Below, one piece after another: positions 1 through 9,194 of a stretch of 64,000 bases of DNA; positions within the stretch are counted from its first letter, which is position 1; each line of letters begins with the position of its first letter. Origin of the DNA: Streptomyces sp. NRRL S-1022. Its GTDB lineage: Bacteria; Actinomycetota; Actinomycetes; Streptomycetales; Streptomycetaceae. The stretch is taken from NCBI RefSeq assembly GCF_000720135.1, contig NZ_JOIU01000036.1, positions 3,180-67,179 on the forward strand. The letters run 5' to 3'. Made by a program: the position numbers and the translations under genes. The notes under the pieces were generated by a model. The model made no database searches. It was not told where the DNA came from and saw nothing but the letters and a program-made list of their open reading frames with translations.

Positions 1-1
1 G

Positions 2-445
2 AAGGAACAGGCGGAGGCACTCAACGTGCCCTTCTCCGCCACGAACACCACGATCCTGGTGCTCTCCTCCCTCACCTGCCAGCTCGGCGTGTTCGCGGCC
101 GAACGCGGCGACGTGAAGAAGCTCCGTGGCTGGTTCATCCTCACCTTCATCATGGGTGCGATCTTCATCGGCGGTCAGATCTACGAGTACACGGAGCTGG
201 TGAAGAAGGACGGCATCTCGCTGTCCTCCGACCCGTACGGCTCGGTGTTCTACCTGACCACCGGCTTCCACGGCCTGCACGTGACGGGCGGTCTCATCGC
301 CTTCCTGCTGGTCCTCGGCCGCACCTACATGGCCAAGAGGTTCACTCACGAGCAGGCGACCGCCGCCATCGTCGTGTCCTACTACTGGCACTTCGTCGAT
401 GTCGTCTGGATCGGCCTCTTCGCCACGATCTACCTGATCAAGTAG
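2..445 (+). CDS. ctaE: cytochrome c oxidase subunit III, 3' part
   Basis: This is the C-terminal part of the membrane subunit III of the aa3-type cytochrome c oxidase. The frame is already open at the window edge, so the true start lies upstream; about 147 residues are visible of a family usually near 200. Membrane helices can be read at [31 protein letters not shown], the [18 protein letters not shown] stretch and [20 protein letters not shown]. The HGLHVTGG and [10 protein letters not shown] segments are characteristic of subunit III. It lies 62 bp before qcrC in the same direction, the actinobacterial arrangement in which oxidase subunit III and the bcc complex are encoded together and assemble as a bcc-aa3 supercomplex. 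Confidence 0.95.
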   Translation, partial: KEQAEALNVPFSATNTTILVLSSLTCQLGVFAAERGDVKKLRGWFILTFIMGAIFIGGQIYEYTELVKKDGISLSSDPYGSVFYLTTGFHGLHVTGGLIAFLLVLGRTYMAKRFTHEQATAAIVVSYYWHFVDVVWIGLFATIYLIK

Positions 446-507
446 CCGGGACCGCTCCCGCACATCCAGAAGCACCGACGCAGAAGATCCTGACACCGGG
501 GTAATCC

Positions 508-1320
508 GTGAAAAAGCTCTCCGCACGACGACGCCATCCGCTGGCGGCGGTCGTCGTCCTACTCCTCGCGCTGGCGGCCACTGGGGGGCTGTACGCCGCG
601 TTCGCGCCCGCGGGCAAGGCGCAGGCCGATGAAACCTCCCAGTCCCTGACCATCAAGGAGGGCAAGAAGCTCTACGAGGTCGGCTGCGCCAGCTGCCACG
701 GCACCGGTGGCCAGGGCTCCTCCGACGGCCCGAGCCTCGTCGGCGTGGGTGCCGCCGCGGTCGACTTCCAGGTCGGCACCGGCCGTATGCCCGCCGCGAC
801 CTCGCAGGGCGCCCAGGTCCCGCGCAAGAAGCCCATCTACACGCAGGCCCAGATCGACCAGCTCGCCGCGTACGTCGCCTCGCTGGGTGCCGGCCCGAGC
901 GTGCCCACCAAGCAGCAGTACGGCCCCGCGGGCGCGGACATCGCCAAGGGTGGCGAGCTGTTCCGCACCAACTGCGCTCAGTGCCACAACTTCACCGGCA
1001 AGGGCGGTGCCCTGACCAAGGGCAAGTACGCCCCGAGCCTGGAGGGTGTCGCTCCCAAGCACATCTACGAGGCCATGCAGACCGGCCCGCAGAACATGCC
1101 GTCCTTCCCCGACACCACCATGTCGGAGAAGAACAAGAAGGACATCATCGCGTACCTGAACGCGGTCAACGGCAGCGAGACGGAGAACCCCGGCGGTCTT
1201 GAGCTGGGCGGCCTCGGGCCGGTCAGTGAGGGTCTGTTCGCCTGGATCTTCGGCCTCGGCGCGCTGATCGCGGTCGCCGTCTGGGTCGCCGCTCGGACCG
1301 CAAAGGCCAAGAAGTCATGA
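508..1320 (+). CDS. qcrC: cytochrome bc1 complex diheme cytochrome c subunit
   Basis: Membrane-anchored diheme c-type cytochrome that carries electrons from the Rieske centre to cytochrome aa3, replacing a soluble cytochrome c. The 270-residue protein has an N-terminal signal-anchor (about residues 12-32), two CxxCH heme sites (CASCH at 60-64 and CAQCH at 156-160) in two cytochrome c folds, and a C-terminal membrane helix (about 242-262) followed by a basic tail. It starts at GTG. Its stop overlaps the qcrA start by 4 bp (ATGA), so the subunits are probably translated by coupling. Length and architecture match the actinobacterial QcrC family. Confidence 0.97.
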   Translation: MKKLSARRRHPLAAVVVLLLALAATGGLYAAFAPAGKAQADETSQSLTIKEGKKLYEVGCASCHGTGGQGSSDGPSLVGVGAAAVDFQVGTGRMPAATSQGAQVPRKKPIYTQAQIDQLAAYVASLGAGPSVPTKQQYGPAGADIAKGGELFRTNCAQCHNFTGKGGALTKGKYAPSLEGVAPKHIYEAMQTGPQNMPSFPDTTMSEKNKKDIIAYLNAVNGSETENPGGLELGGLGPVSEGLFAWIFGLGALIAVAVWVAARTAKAKKS

Positions 1321-2375
1321 GTAGCCAAGACATTCCAGAAGAGAACCTGCCCGCTGAGCAGGACCACGCGCACGGCGCGGTAGGGGTCGCGGACGAGGAG
1401 AACCCGTTCTCCGACCCGGGCCTGCCGCCGCACGAGCACCGGATCCAGGACATCGACGAGCGGGCCGCCAGGCGGTCCGAGCGCATGGTCGCCCTGCTGT
1501 TCACGGTGTCGATGCTGGCCACCATCGGCTTCATCGCCTCGTACGTGGCGATCCCGGACGACAAGTCGATCTTCGTCTTCCCGATCGGGCACGTCAGCGC
1601 CCTGAACTTCGCGCTGGGTCTGACCCTGGGCGTGGCGCTGTTCTGCATCGGCGCGGGCGCGGTCCACTGGGCCCGCACCCTGATGTCCGACGTGGAGGTC
1701 GCCGACGAGCGGCACCCGATCCAGGCCTCTCCGGAGGTCCGGGCGAAGGTCCACGAGGACTTCCGCCAGGGCGCCAAGGAGTCGGCCCTCGGCCGTCGCA
1801 AGCTGATCCGCAACACGATGTTCGGCGCGCTGGCCATGGTGCCGCTCTCCGGCGTCATGCTGCTGCGCGACCTCGGTCCGCTCCCGCACAGCACGCTGCG
1901 GCACACCCTGTGGGCCAAGGGCAAGCGCCTGGTCAACATGAACACGAACCAGCCGCTGCGTCCCGAGGACGTCGCCGTCGGCTCCCTCACCTTCGCCAAG
2001 CCGGACGGCCTGGAGGAGACCCAGGAGGAGTTCCAGACGGAGATCGCCAAGGCGGCCCTGATGATCGTCCGGCTCCAGCCGGGCAACATCAAGGACAAGC
2101 GCGAGCTCGACTGGTCGCACGAGGGCATCGTCGCGTTCTCCAAGATCTGCACCCACGTCGGCTGCCCGATCTCGCTGTACGAGCAGCAGACGCACCACGT
2201 GCTGTGCCCGTGCCACCAGTCCACCTTCGACCTCTCCGACGGTGCCCGAGTGATCTTCGGTCCCGCCGGCCACGCCCTGCCGCAGCTGCGCATCGGCGTG
2301 GACAGCGAGGGTTACCTCCAGGCGCTCGGCGACTTCGAGGAGCCCGTCGGTCCTGCATTCTGGGAGCGCGGATGA
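1317..2375 (+). CDS. qcrA: cytochrome bc1 complex Rieske iron-sulfur subunit
   Basis: Rieske [2Fe-2S] protein of the bcc complex, 352 residues. The cluster-binding motifs CTHVGCP and CPCHQS are both intact near the C-terminus. The N-terminal half contains three membrane helices (around 58-78, 88-115 and 165-187), the expanded topology known from actinobacterial Rieske proteins. A twin-arginine-like GRRKLIRN motif precedes the third helix, consistent with the reported joint Sec and Tat targeting of this protein in Streptomyces (established knowledge, not visible here). It overlaps qcrC and qcrB by 4 bp on each side. Confidence 0.97.
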   Translation: MSSQDIPEENLPAEQDHAHGAVGVADEENPFSDPGLPPHEHRIQDIDERAARRSERMVALLFTVSMLATIGFIASYVAIPDDKSIFVFPIGHVSALNFALGLTLGVALFCIGAGAVHWARTLMSDVEVADERHPIQASPEVRAKVHEDFRQGAKESALGRRKLIRNTMFGALAMVPLSGVMLLRDLGPLPHSTLRHTLWAKGKRLVNMNTNQPLRPEDVAVGSLTFAKPDGLEETQEEFQTEIAKAALMIVRLQPGNIKDKRELDWSHEGIVAFSKICTHVGCPISLYEQQTHHVLCPCHQSTFDLSDGARVIFGPAGHALPQLRIGVDSEGYLQALGDFEEPVGPAFWERG

Positions 2376-4009
2376 GTACTGCAGCGAACGAGACGCCCCG
2401 CTCTCGCGGGAAGGCTCCGGCCGGCGAGCGTGTCGCCGACTGGGCCGACGGCCGGCTCGGGATCTACTCCCTGGCCAAGTCCAACATGCGCAAGATCTTC
2501 CCCGACCACTGGTCGTTCATGTTGGGCGAAGTGTGCATGTACAGCTTCATCATCATCATCCTGACGGGTGTGTACCTGACGCTGTTCTTCCACCCGTCGA
2601 TGAACGAGGTGGAGTACCACGGCAGCTACATCCCGCTCCAGGGACAGCTGATGTCCGAGGCGTTCAGCTCGACCCTGCACATCTCCTTCGACGTGCGCGG
2701 TGGTCTGCTCGTCCGGCAGATCCACCACTGGGCCGCGCTGATCTTCCTCGCCGGCATGTTCGTGCACATGATGCGCGTGTTCTTCACCGGCGCGTTCCGC
2801 AAGCCGCGTGAGATCAACTGGCTGTTCGGCTTCCTGCTGTTCGTCCTCGGCATGTTCACCGGTTTCACCGGTTACTCGCTCCCGGACGACCTGCTCTCCG
2901 GCACCGGTGTCCGCTTCATGGAGGGCGCGATCCTGTCCGTGCCGATCGTCGGCACGTACCTGTCGTTCTTCCTGTTCGGCGGAGAGTTCCCCGGCCACGA
3001 CTTCGTCGCCCGGTTCTACTCGATCCACATCCTGCTGCTGCCGGGCATCATGCTCGGCCTGATGGTGGCGCACCTGATCCTGGTCTTCTACCACAAGCAC
3101 ACGCAGTTCGCGGGTCCCGGCAAGACGAACAACAACGTCGTCGGCATGCCGCTGCTGCCGGTGTACATGGCCAAGGCCGGAGGCTTCTTCTTCCTGGTCT
3201 TCGGTGTCATCGCGGCCATCGCCGCGGTCGCGCAGATCAACCCGATCTGGGCGATGGGCCCCTACCGTCCGGACCAGGTGTCCACCGGCGCCCAGCCCGA
3301 CTGGTACATGGGCTTCGCCGAGGGCCTGATCCGCTTCATGCCGGGCTGGGAGATCAACTTCTGGGGTCACACGCTCGTCCTGGGCGTGTTCATCCCGCTG
3401 GTGCTCTTCCCGCTGGTCCTGGCGGGGATCGCGGTCTACCCGTTCATCGAGTCCTGGGTCACCGGCGACAAGCGCGAGCACCACATCCTGGACCGCCCGC
3501 GCAACGCCCCGACCCGTACCGCGTTCGGTGTGGCCTGGGTGACGATCTACATGATCACCCTGGTCGGCGGTGGCAACGACCTGTGGGCCACCCACTTCCA
3601 CCTGTCGATCAACGCCGTCACCTGGTTCGTCCGGATCTTCTTCTTCGCCGGACCGGTCATCGCGTTCATCGTCACCAAGCGGATCTGCCTGGGCCTGCAG
3701 CGCCGCGACCGCGACAAGGTGCTGCACGGTCGCGAGACCGGCATCATCAAGCGGCTGCCGCACGGTGAGTTCATCGAGGTGCACGAGCCGCTCAGCCAGG
3801 AGCAGCTGCACACGCTCACCGCGCACGAGCAGTACAAGCCGGCCGAGATCGGCCCGACGGTCGACGAGAACGGTGTCGAGCGCAAGGTGCCGGCCGCGGA
3901 GAAGCTCCGGGCGAAGCTGTCCAACGCCTACTACGGCGAGGACAACCAGATCCCGAAGCCGACCGTCGAGGAGTACAAGGAGATCACGAGCGGCCACGGC
4001 CACCACTGA
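2372..4009 (+). CDS. qcrB: cytochrome bc1 complex cytochrome b subunit
   Basis: Di-heme cytochrome b, the quinol-oxidising membrane core of the bcc complex, 545 residues. The frame is open far upstream, but the ATG at 2372 overlaps the qcrA stop (ATGA) and gives the expected N-terminus MSTAANETPRS. Conserved features include paired histidines in the four-helix heme bundle, the GFTGYSLPDD quinone-site region and a C-terminal hydrophilic extension of about 100 residues as in other actinobacteria. It is the last gene of the operon and is followed by a strong terminator hairpin. Confidence 0.97.
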   Translation: MSTAANETPRSRGKAPAGERVADWADGRLGIYSLAKSNMRKIFPDHWSFMLGEVCMYSFIIIILTGVYLTLFFHPSMNEVEYHGSYIPLQGQLMSEAFSSTLHISFDVRGGLLVRQIHHWAALIFLAGMFVHMMRVFFTGAFRKPREINWLFGFLLFVLGMFTGFTGYSLPDDLLSGTGVRFMEGAILSVPIVGTYLSFFLFGGEFPGHDFVARFYSIHILLLPGIMLGLMVAHLILVFYHKHTQFAGPGKTNNNVVGMPLLPVYMAKAGGFFFLVFGVIAAIAAVAQINPIWAMGPYRPDQVSTGAQPDWYMGFAEGLIRFMPGWEINFWGHTLVLGVFIPLVLFPLVLAGIAVYPFIESWVTGDKREHHILDRPRNAPTRTAFGVAWVTIYMITLVGGGNDLWATHFHLSINAVTWFVRIFFFAGPVIAFIVTKRICLGLQRRDRDKVLHGRETGIIKRLPHGEFIEVHEPLSQEQLHTLTAHEQYKPAEIGPTVDENGVERKVPAAEKLRAKLSNAYYGEDNQIPKPTVEEYKEITSGHGHH

Positions 4010-4029
4010 TCCCGCGTCGCCACGCCACG

Positions 4030-4066
4030 CGAAGGGCCCCGTCCGGTACACGGACGGGGCCCTTCG
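4030..4066 (+). terminator. terminator hairpin after qcrB
   Basis: A perfect 16-bp stem (left arm CGAAGGGCCCCGTCCG) closes a 5-nt GTACA loop, 20 bp after the qcrB stop and before trpD. No clear T-run follows, which is usual for Streptomyces terminators. Confidence 0.85.
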
Positions 4067-4131
4067 CCCTGTGCGGGGGTCGATAGGCTGGGGCCGACAT
4101 CCGATGCTGTGTACGACACCAGGAGCGGCTG

Positions 4132-5196
4132 ATGAGCGCTGTGACCCCCGCTGGAGGCGACACCGCGGCGGGCCGTTCCTGGCCCGCGGTACTGGACGCC
4201 CTGCTGGAAGGCCGTGACCAGAGCGCGGACGCCACGGCATGGGCGATGGACCGGATCATGCGCGGGGAGGCCACCGACGCGCAGATCGCCGGGTTCGCCG
4301 TGGCCCTGCGGGCCAAGGGCGAGACGGTGGAGGAGATCACCGGGCTCGTCCGCGCGATGTACCGGCACGCGAACGTCATCGAGGTGCCGGGCCGGACCGT
4401 CGACATCGTCGGCACCGGCGGCGACGGCGCGAAGACGGTGAACATCTCCACGATGTCCTCGATCGTCGTCGCCGGCACCGGTGCGAAGGTCGTCAAGCAC
4501 GGCAACCGGGCCGCGTCCTCCGCGTCGGGCGCCTCGGACGTGCTGGAGAAGCTGGGCGTCAACCTGAACCTGCCGCTGGAGCGGGTCCCGCAGGTCGCCG
4601 AGGAGGCCGGGATCACCTTCTGCTTCGCGGTCAAGTTCCACCCGGCCCTGCGCCATGTGGCCGCCGCCCGCGGCCAGTTGGGGATCCGTACGACCTTCAA
4701 CGTGCTGGGTCCGCTGACCAACCCGGCGAAGGTACGGGCCCAGGCCGTCGGCGTGGCCGATCCGCGGATGGCCCCGGTCGTGGCCGGCGTCCTCGCCGAG
4801 CGCGGCAACTCCTCGCTGGTCTTCCGCGGCGACGACGGCCTGGACGAGCTGACCACGACCGCCACCTCGCGGGTGTGGGTCGTCCGGGACGGCAAGGTCA
4901 CCGAGGAGACCTTCGACCCGAGGGACGTCGGCATCGGCCTCGTGCCCGTGGAGGCCCTGCGCGGCGCCGACGCGTCGTACAACGCGGAGGTCGCCCGCCG
5001 TCTGCTCGACGGCGAGACGGGGCCCGTACGGGACGCGGTGCTGCTGAACTCCGCCGCGGCGCTCGTCGCGCTCGCGCCGACCGGCGCTCCGCTGGCGCAG
5101 CAGCTCCGGGCCGGCATGGCGAGGGCCGCCGAGTCCATCGACTCGGGCGCGGCCAAGCGCACCCTGGAGCGCTGGGTGGCCGTCAGCAACGCCTAG
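4132..5196 (+). CDS. trpD: anthranilate phosphoribosyltransferase
   Basis: Transfers the phosphoribosyl group of PRPP to anthranilate, the second committed step of tryptophan synthesis. The 354-residue protein has the PRPP-binding [14 protein letters not shown] motif near residue 100 and the [18 protein letters not shown] anthranilate/PRPP region, both intact. AGGAG lies 7 nt before the ATG. The gene stands alone, separated from the anthranilate synthase at 32675-34546. Position next to qcrB/ctaE is conserved in actinobacteria. Confidence 0.96.
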   Translation: MSAVTPAGGDTAAGRSWPAVLDALLEGRDQSADATAWAMDRIMRGEATDAQIAGFAVALRAKGETVEEITGLVRAMYRHANVIEVPGRTVDIVGTGGDGAKTVNISTMSSIVVAGTGAKVVKHGNRAASSASGASDVLEKLGVNLNLPLERVPQVAEEAGITFCFAVKFHPALRHVAAARGQLGIRTTFNVLGPLTNPAKVRAQAVGVADPRMAPVVAGVLAERGNSSLVFRGDDGLDELTTTATSRVWVVRDGKVTEETFDPRDVGIGLVPVEALRGADASYNAEVARRLLDGETGPVRDAVLLNSAAALVALAPTGAPLAQQLRAGMARAAESIDSGAAKRTLERWVAVSNA

Positions 5197-5206
5197 GGCC
5201 ACCGGA

Positions 5207-5244
5207 CGTCGTCCCGCGATCCGGACACGGGTTGCGGGACGACG
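5207..5244 (+). terminator. terminator-like hairpin after trpD
   Basis: CGTCGTCCCGC at 5207-5217 pairs perfectly with 5234-5244 across a 16-nt loop. It begins 10 bp after the trpD stop and ends before the riboswitch, so it probably separates the two transcripts. Confidence 0.55.
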
Positions 5245-5270
5245 ATCACATCGCGTACGTTCCTGTACCA

Positions 5271-5390
5271 GGTCATGAGTGACAGTCATGAGGCCCCGGC
5301 CGACTGTCCGGCAACCCTCCGTCCGTGGCGGGGTGCCCCGGGTGAAGACCAGGCCGTGGACAGCAAGGTCCCCGGCAAGCGCGGATCCCT
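5271..5390 (+). ncRNA. SAM-IV riboswitch
   Basis: The segment follows the SAM-IV riboswitch consensus of actinomycetes closely. It opens with GGTCATGAGTGACAG, continues with AGGCCCCGGCCGACTGTCC and GGCAACCCTCC, then GGGGTGCCCCGGGTGAAGACC closing the basal stem. A short hairpin (GGAC/GTCC) and the 3' pseudoknot segment GGCAAGCGCGG follow. SAM-IV elements sense S-adenosylmethionine and usually control sulfur metabolism. Here it precedes a class-V aminotransferase starting at 5518. The leader downstream contains an alternative hairpin and a six-codon ORF. Confidence 0.9.
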
Positions 5391-5407
5391 CACGCATCCA
5401 GGGATCC
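5383..5407 (+). promoter_or_regulatory. candidate expression-platform hairpin of the SAM-IV leader
   Basis: GGATCCCT at 5383-5390 pairs perfectly with AGGGATCC at 5400-5407 across a 9-nt loop. The left arm reuses the last bases of the riboswitch, so aptamer folding and this stem may exclude each other. That is inference from base-pairing only. Confidence 0.45.
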
Positions 5408-5427
5408 TGGTCGTCGAGGAGTCTTCC

Positions 5428-5448
5428 GTGAGCAAGCGAATGCGTTAG
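5428..5448 (+). CDS. six-codon leader ORF after the SAM-IV riboswitch
   Basis: GTG AGC AAG CGA ATG CGT TAG encodes MSKRMR. A strong Shine-Dalgarno sequence GAGGAG sits 6 nt before the GTG, better than the site of the main gene downstream. It lies between the riboswitch and a pyrimidine-rich tract (about 5474-5506) that precedes the aminotransferase. A role as a translated leader is inferred from placement and its ribosome-binding site; nothing proves translation. Confidence 0.4.
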   Translation: MSKRMR

Positions 5449-5517
5449 GGCCGCAGAGCCCCGCCTCCGCACACCCTTTCTCTGTCTTCTTCGCCTTCCT
5501 CTCACGGGAGTTCCGCC

Positions 5518-6879
5518 ATGTCTGTCTCCACCGCTGCCGCCGACCAGTCCGTTTGCACCCCTCTGCCCGTTCTGGGGCGGGATGTCACCGTCCCGCTGGT
5601 CACCGGCGGCGAGGTCGCCTACGCCGCGCTGGACTACGCGGCCAGCGCCCCCGCCCTCCAGCGCGTCTGGGACGACGTCGCCGCGTACGCCCCGTACTAC
5701 GGCAGCGTCCACCGCGGTGCCGGCTACCTCTCCCAGCTCTCCACGGACCTGTTCGAGAACGCCCGCAGGACGGTCGCCGAGTTCCTCGGCTGCCGGCCGG
5801 CCGACCAGGTGATCTTCACCCGCTCGACCACCGACTCCCTCAACCTCCTCGCCCGCGCGGTCCCGGCCGGCTGCCAGGTCTTCGTCTTCGAGACCGAGCA
5901 CCACGCCTCCCTGCTGCCCTGGCAGGACGCGCGGGTCACCTACCTCGACGCCCCGCGCACCCCGCGGCAGGCGGTCGAGACCCTGGAGCGGGCCCTCGCC
6001 GGCCGCGACCCGTACGGTCCGGCCCTGGTCTGCGTCACCGGCGCCTCCAACGTCACCGGCGAGCTGTGGCCGGTGCGCGAACTGGCCGCCGCCGCGCACG
6101 CCCACGGCGCCCGCATCGTCCTGGACGCCGCCCAGCTGGCCCCGCACCACCCGGTGTCCGTCACGGACCTCGACGTCGACTGGGTCGTCTTCTCCGGTCA
6201 CAAGCTGTACGCCCCGTTCGGCTCCGGCGTGCTGGCCGGCCGCGCCGACTGGCTCCAGGCGGCCGAGCCGTACCTCGCCGGCGGCGGCGCCAGCCGCAAG
6301 GTCACCCGGCGCGAGGACGGCGGCGTGGCCGTCGAGTGGCACGAGACCGCGGCCCGCCACGAGGCCGGCTCCCCGAACGTCATCGGCGCCTACGCCATCG
6401 CCTCCGCCTGCAAGGCCCTCACGGAGGCCGGCTGGGACACCCTGGTCGCCCGCGAGCAGCACCTCGTCCGCACCGTCCGCGAGGGCCTCGCCGAGGTCCC
6501 CGGGGTGCGGGTCCTCTCCCTCTTCGGCGACGACGCCCCGCGGGTCGGCGTCATCTCCTTCGTCGTCGAGGGCTGGAACAGCTCCCACTTCGCCGCCGCC
6601 CTCTCCGCCGAGTACGGCATCGGCGTCCGCGACGGCCTCTTCTGCGCCCACCCCTTGGTCCGCACCCTGCTCGGCAGCGACCCCGAGACCCAGGGCGAGT
6701 GCGGCGCCCCCGAGGCGGCCCCCGGCGAGAAGTCCCTCAACGCCATCCGCGTCAGCTTCGGCGCGGGCACCCCCGACGAGCACGTCGAGCGCTTCGTCGA
6801 CGCCGTCCGGGAACTCGTGGCGGACGGCGCGAAGTGGCAGTACCGCACGGAGGACGGCCGCTGCGTACCGGCGGTGTGA
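5518..6879 (+). CDS. class-V aminotransferase, cysteine-desulfurase-like
   Basis: PLP enzyme of the class-V aminotransferase / cysteine desulfurase fold, 453 residues. The cofactor lysine is K229 in the FSGHKLYAPFGSG motif, and the TEHHAS and DAAQ PLP-binding segments are present. The substrate cannot be assigned from sequence. The SAM-IV riboswitch in its leader argues for a role in sulfur amino-acid metabolism. GGGAG lies 7 nt before the ATG. It resembles SufS/CsdA more than SerC, but it is longer than SufS and no Fe-S assembly genes are nearby. Confidence 0.85.
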   Translation: MSVSTAAADQSVCTPLPVLGRDVTVPLVTGGEVAYAALDYAASAPALQRVWDDVAAYAPYYGSVHRGAGYLSQLSTDLFENARRTVAEFLGCRPADQVIFTRSTTDSLNLLARAVPAGCQVFVFETEHHASLLPWQDARVTYLDAPRTPRQAVETLERALAGRDPYGPALVCVTGASNVTGELWPVRELAAAAHAHGARIVLDAAQLAPHHPVSVTDLDVDWVVFSGHKLYAPFGSGVLAGRADWLQAAEPYLAGGGASRKVTRREDGGVAVEWHETAARHEAGSPNVIGAYAIASACKALTEAGWDTLVAREQHLVRTVREGLAEVPGVRVLSLFGDDAPRVGVISFVVEGWNSSHFAAALSAEYGIGVRDGLFCAHPLVRTLLGSDPETQGECGAPEAAPGEKSLNAIRVSFGAGTPDEHVERFVDAVRELVADGAKWQYRTEDGRCVPAV

Positions 6880-6928
6880 GCGCCGTATAACCTCCCCCTG
6901 ACGACTCGTCGGACAGGGGGAGCCCGGA

Positions 6929-9187
6929 GTGCAGCCGCTGCGCGCAGCAGACCCGCGCCACATCGGCCCGTACACCGTCATGCGCAGACTGGGCGCCGGC
7001 GGCATGGGCGAGGTGTACCTCGCCGAGTCCCGCACGGGTCTCAGGCTCGCCGTGAAGGTGGTACGGGCCGAGCACGCCGAGGACCGCACCTTCCGCGCCC
7101 GCTTCCGCCACGAGGTCCGCGCCGCCCAGACCGTCGGCGGCGCGGGCACGTACACCGCACGGGTGGTGGACGCCGACACCGAGGCCGAACGGCCCTGGAT
7201 GGCGACGGAGTTCGTGCCCGGCCCGAATCTGCGGGACGCCGTCCTGGACCACGGCGCGCTGCCCGGGCCCGCGGTCCGGATCCTCGCCGCCGCGCTCGGC
7301 GAGGCGCTGGCCGCGATCCACGCCAAGGGCCTGGTCCACCGCGACCTGAAGCCGTCCAACATCCTGCTCGGCCCGGACGGGCCCCGGGTCATCGACTTCG
7401 GGATCGTCCGGGCCCTGGAGGCCACCGCGCTGACCCGTACCGGCGCGGTCGTCGGCTCGGTCGGCTACGTCTCGCCGGAGCAGATCCGCAACGGCGGCCA
7501 GGTCGGCCCGCCGAGCGACGTCTTCTCCCTCGGCGCGGTCCTCGCCTACGCGGCGGCGGGCCGGGAGCCGTTCGGCGAGGGCCAGGACTCGGTGGTCCTG
7601 CTGCGCATCCTGACCCGCGACGTCGACCTGTCCGGCGTCCCGGACGGCATCCGCCCGCTGGTGGCGGCCTGCCTGGCCGAGGACCCGCTGGAGCGGCCGG
7701 AACCGGCGGAGGTGCTGGCCGAGGCGGGCTTCGCCCCGGCCACCCTGCGCGCTGCCGTCCACCCCGGCTGGTACGGCCCCGCGGCGAAGGCGGGCCCGGC
7801 CTCCGCCGACCGCCCCAGCGGCGTGGAGTACCTGGCCCCCGGCCCCGTCACACCGGCGTCCGCCGCCGGCCCCGCGCTCCCGGGGTCCCCCGCCGGCCCC
7901 GCCACCCCGGCCGCGGCCCCTGCTCCCGCCGCCGAAGCCCCCGCTCCCGCTCCCGGCCCCGTCACCGCGACCGCCGCCCCCGCGAGCCCCCTCGCCCCCA
8001 CCACGTCCGTCGGCCGGCTCGGCCCCGTCGCCCCCGGGCGCCGGCGGCTGCTGAAGATCCTCGCCGGGGGAGCCGTCGCCGCGGCCGGTGCGGGGACCGG
8101 CGGCTGGCTGCTGTACCGCGGGTTCGATACCGAGAGCATGAGCGGCAGCTACCGGTCGCCCGGGAGCTCGGACCCCGGCGTGGCCGAGAGCAAGGCCTCC
8201 GCCCGGTCCGCGGTGCTGCGCTGGCAGTACGACCTCGGCGGCCTCGGCGGCCTGGAGGGCGCCTGCTGCGCGCTCTCCCCGGACGGCTCCGTCGTCTACG
8301 CCGGCACCTCCGGCGGTGTGCTGCACGCAATCTCCCGGGACGGCTCCCGGCGCTGGAAGGTCCGGCTCGGCGACGACGTCTCCACGCCCGTGGCCACCCG
8401 GGACGCCGTGTACTGCGTGGTGGGCCTGCACGGCGAAGGCGTGCGCCGGCTGACCGCGGTGAGCCCCTCGGGCAGCCCGCTGTGGACCCGCACCCTCGGC
8501 GACACGGGCTACGCCGTCCCGGTCCTGCTCGGTGCGGACGTGCTCGTCTCCACCGGCGGCACGGACGCGGGCGCGCTGCGCAGCTACGCCCCCGACGGCA
8601 GCGAGAACTGGACCTTCAGGACCCCGGCCGGTCCCACCGGCACCCCCCTCGTCGCGGCCGGGGTGATCTACACGGGCAGCTACGGCGACGAGCTGCTGGC
8701 GCTGGGCGCGCGGGACGGGAAGCGGAAGTGGCAGGTGGCCGGGGGGACCGACGTCACCGTCCTCGCCCTCGCCGGCACCACCCTGATCACGCACTCCGGC
8801 CCCGTACGCCAGGGCTTCCGCGTCTCGGACGGCCGCCGCCTGTGGCGCAGGGACGCCGACGCCGGGCCCCTGACTGCCGGCAACCGGGCGCTGGCCGTCG
8901 GCACGGAGCAGGGCACGGTGTACGCCGTACGGGCGGCCGACGGCACCCGGGCCTGGGCGCACGACGTCGAGGGGAGCACGGCCGAGCCCCGGGCGGTGGT
9001 GGCCGGCGACACCGTGTACGCCCGCGCGGGCGACCGGGTGTGGGCGCTGGACCTGAACGGCGGGCGGCGCTGGGACGCGGCCCTCGGCCGGGCCGCGGCC
9101 GGCGACCAGCACGGCCCGCTGGTCCGCGGCAGCCGCCTCTACGTCCCCTCGGGCACCGGTATCGCCGCGGTCGACCTGATCGTCTAG
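6929..9187 (+). CDS. serine/threonine protein kinase with PQQ-like beta-propeller
   Basis: A 752-residue transmembrane kinase. The Hanks-type kinase domain (about 15-275) has GAGGMGEVY, the AVKVV lysine, HRDLKPSN (H137-R138-D139) and DFG. A Pro/Ala-rich linker (about 290-370) leads to a single membrane segment (LLKILAGGAVAAAGAGTGGW) and then a set of PQQ-type propeller blades of the AxDGxxxW/YAxxxDG kind running to the C-terminus. The propeller should lie outside the cell and could act as a sensor. GTG start with GGGAG upstream. The ligand is unknown. Confidence 0.9.
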   Translation: MQPLRAADPRHIGPYTVMRRLGAGGMGEVYLAESRTGLRLAVKVVRAEHAEDRTFRARFRHEVRAAQTVGGAGTYTARVVDADTEAERPWMATEFVPGPNLRDAVLDHGALPGPAVRILAAALGEALAAIHAKGLVHRDLKPSNILLGPDGPRVIDFGIVRALEATALTRTGAVVGSVGYVSPEQIRNGGQVGPPSDVFSLGAVLAYAAAGREPFGEGQDSVVLLRILTRDVDLSGVPDGIRPLVAACLAEDPLERPEPAEVLAEAGFAPATLRAAVHPGWYGPAAKAGPASADRPSGVEYLAPGPVTPASAAGPALPGSPAGPATPAAAPAPAAEAPAPAPGPVTATAAPASPLAPTTSVGRLGPVAPGRRRLLKILAGGAVAAAGAGTGGWLLYRGFDTESMSGSYRSPGSSDPGVAESKASARSAVLRWQYDLGGLGGLEGACCALSPDGSVVYAGTSGGVLHAISRDGSRRWKVRLGDDVSTPVATRDAVYCVVGLHGEGVRRLTAVSPSGSPLWTRTLGDTGYAVPVLLGADVLVSTGGTDAGALRSYAPDGSENWTFRTPAGPTGTPLVAAGVIYTGSYGDELLALGARDGKRKWQVAGGTDVTVLALAGTTLITHSGPVRQGFRVSDGRRLWRRDADAGPLTAGNRALAVGTEQGTVYAVRAADGTRAWAHDVEGSTAEPRAVVAGDTVYARAGDRVWALDLNGGRRWDAALGRAAAGDQHGPLVRGSRLYVPSGTGIAAVDLIV

Positions 9188-9194
9188 CGGTGCC

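Noticed and set aside
5271..5390. SAM-I (S-box) assignment
   Set aside because: The GGTCATGAGTG opening and the downstream pseudoknot segment fit SAM-IV, not SAM-I.
3931..7425. A 1164-codon open frame on the minus strand
   Set aside because: It lies antisense to trpD, the SAM-IV leader and the aminotransferase, and has no recognisable domain.
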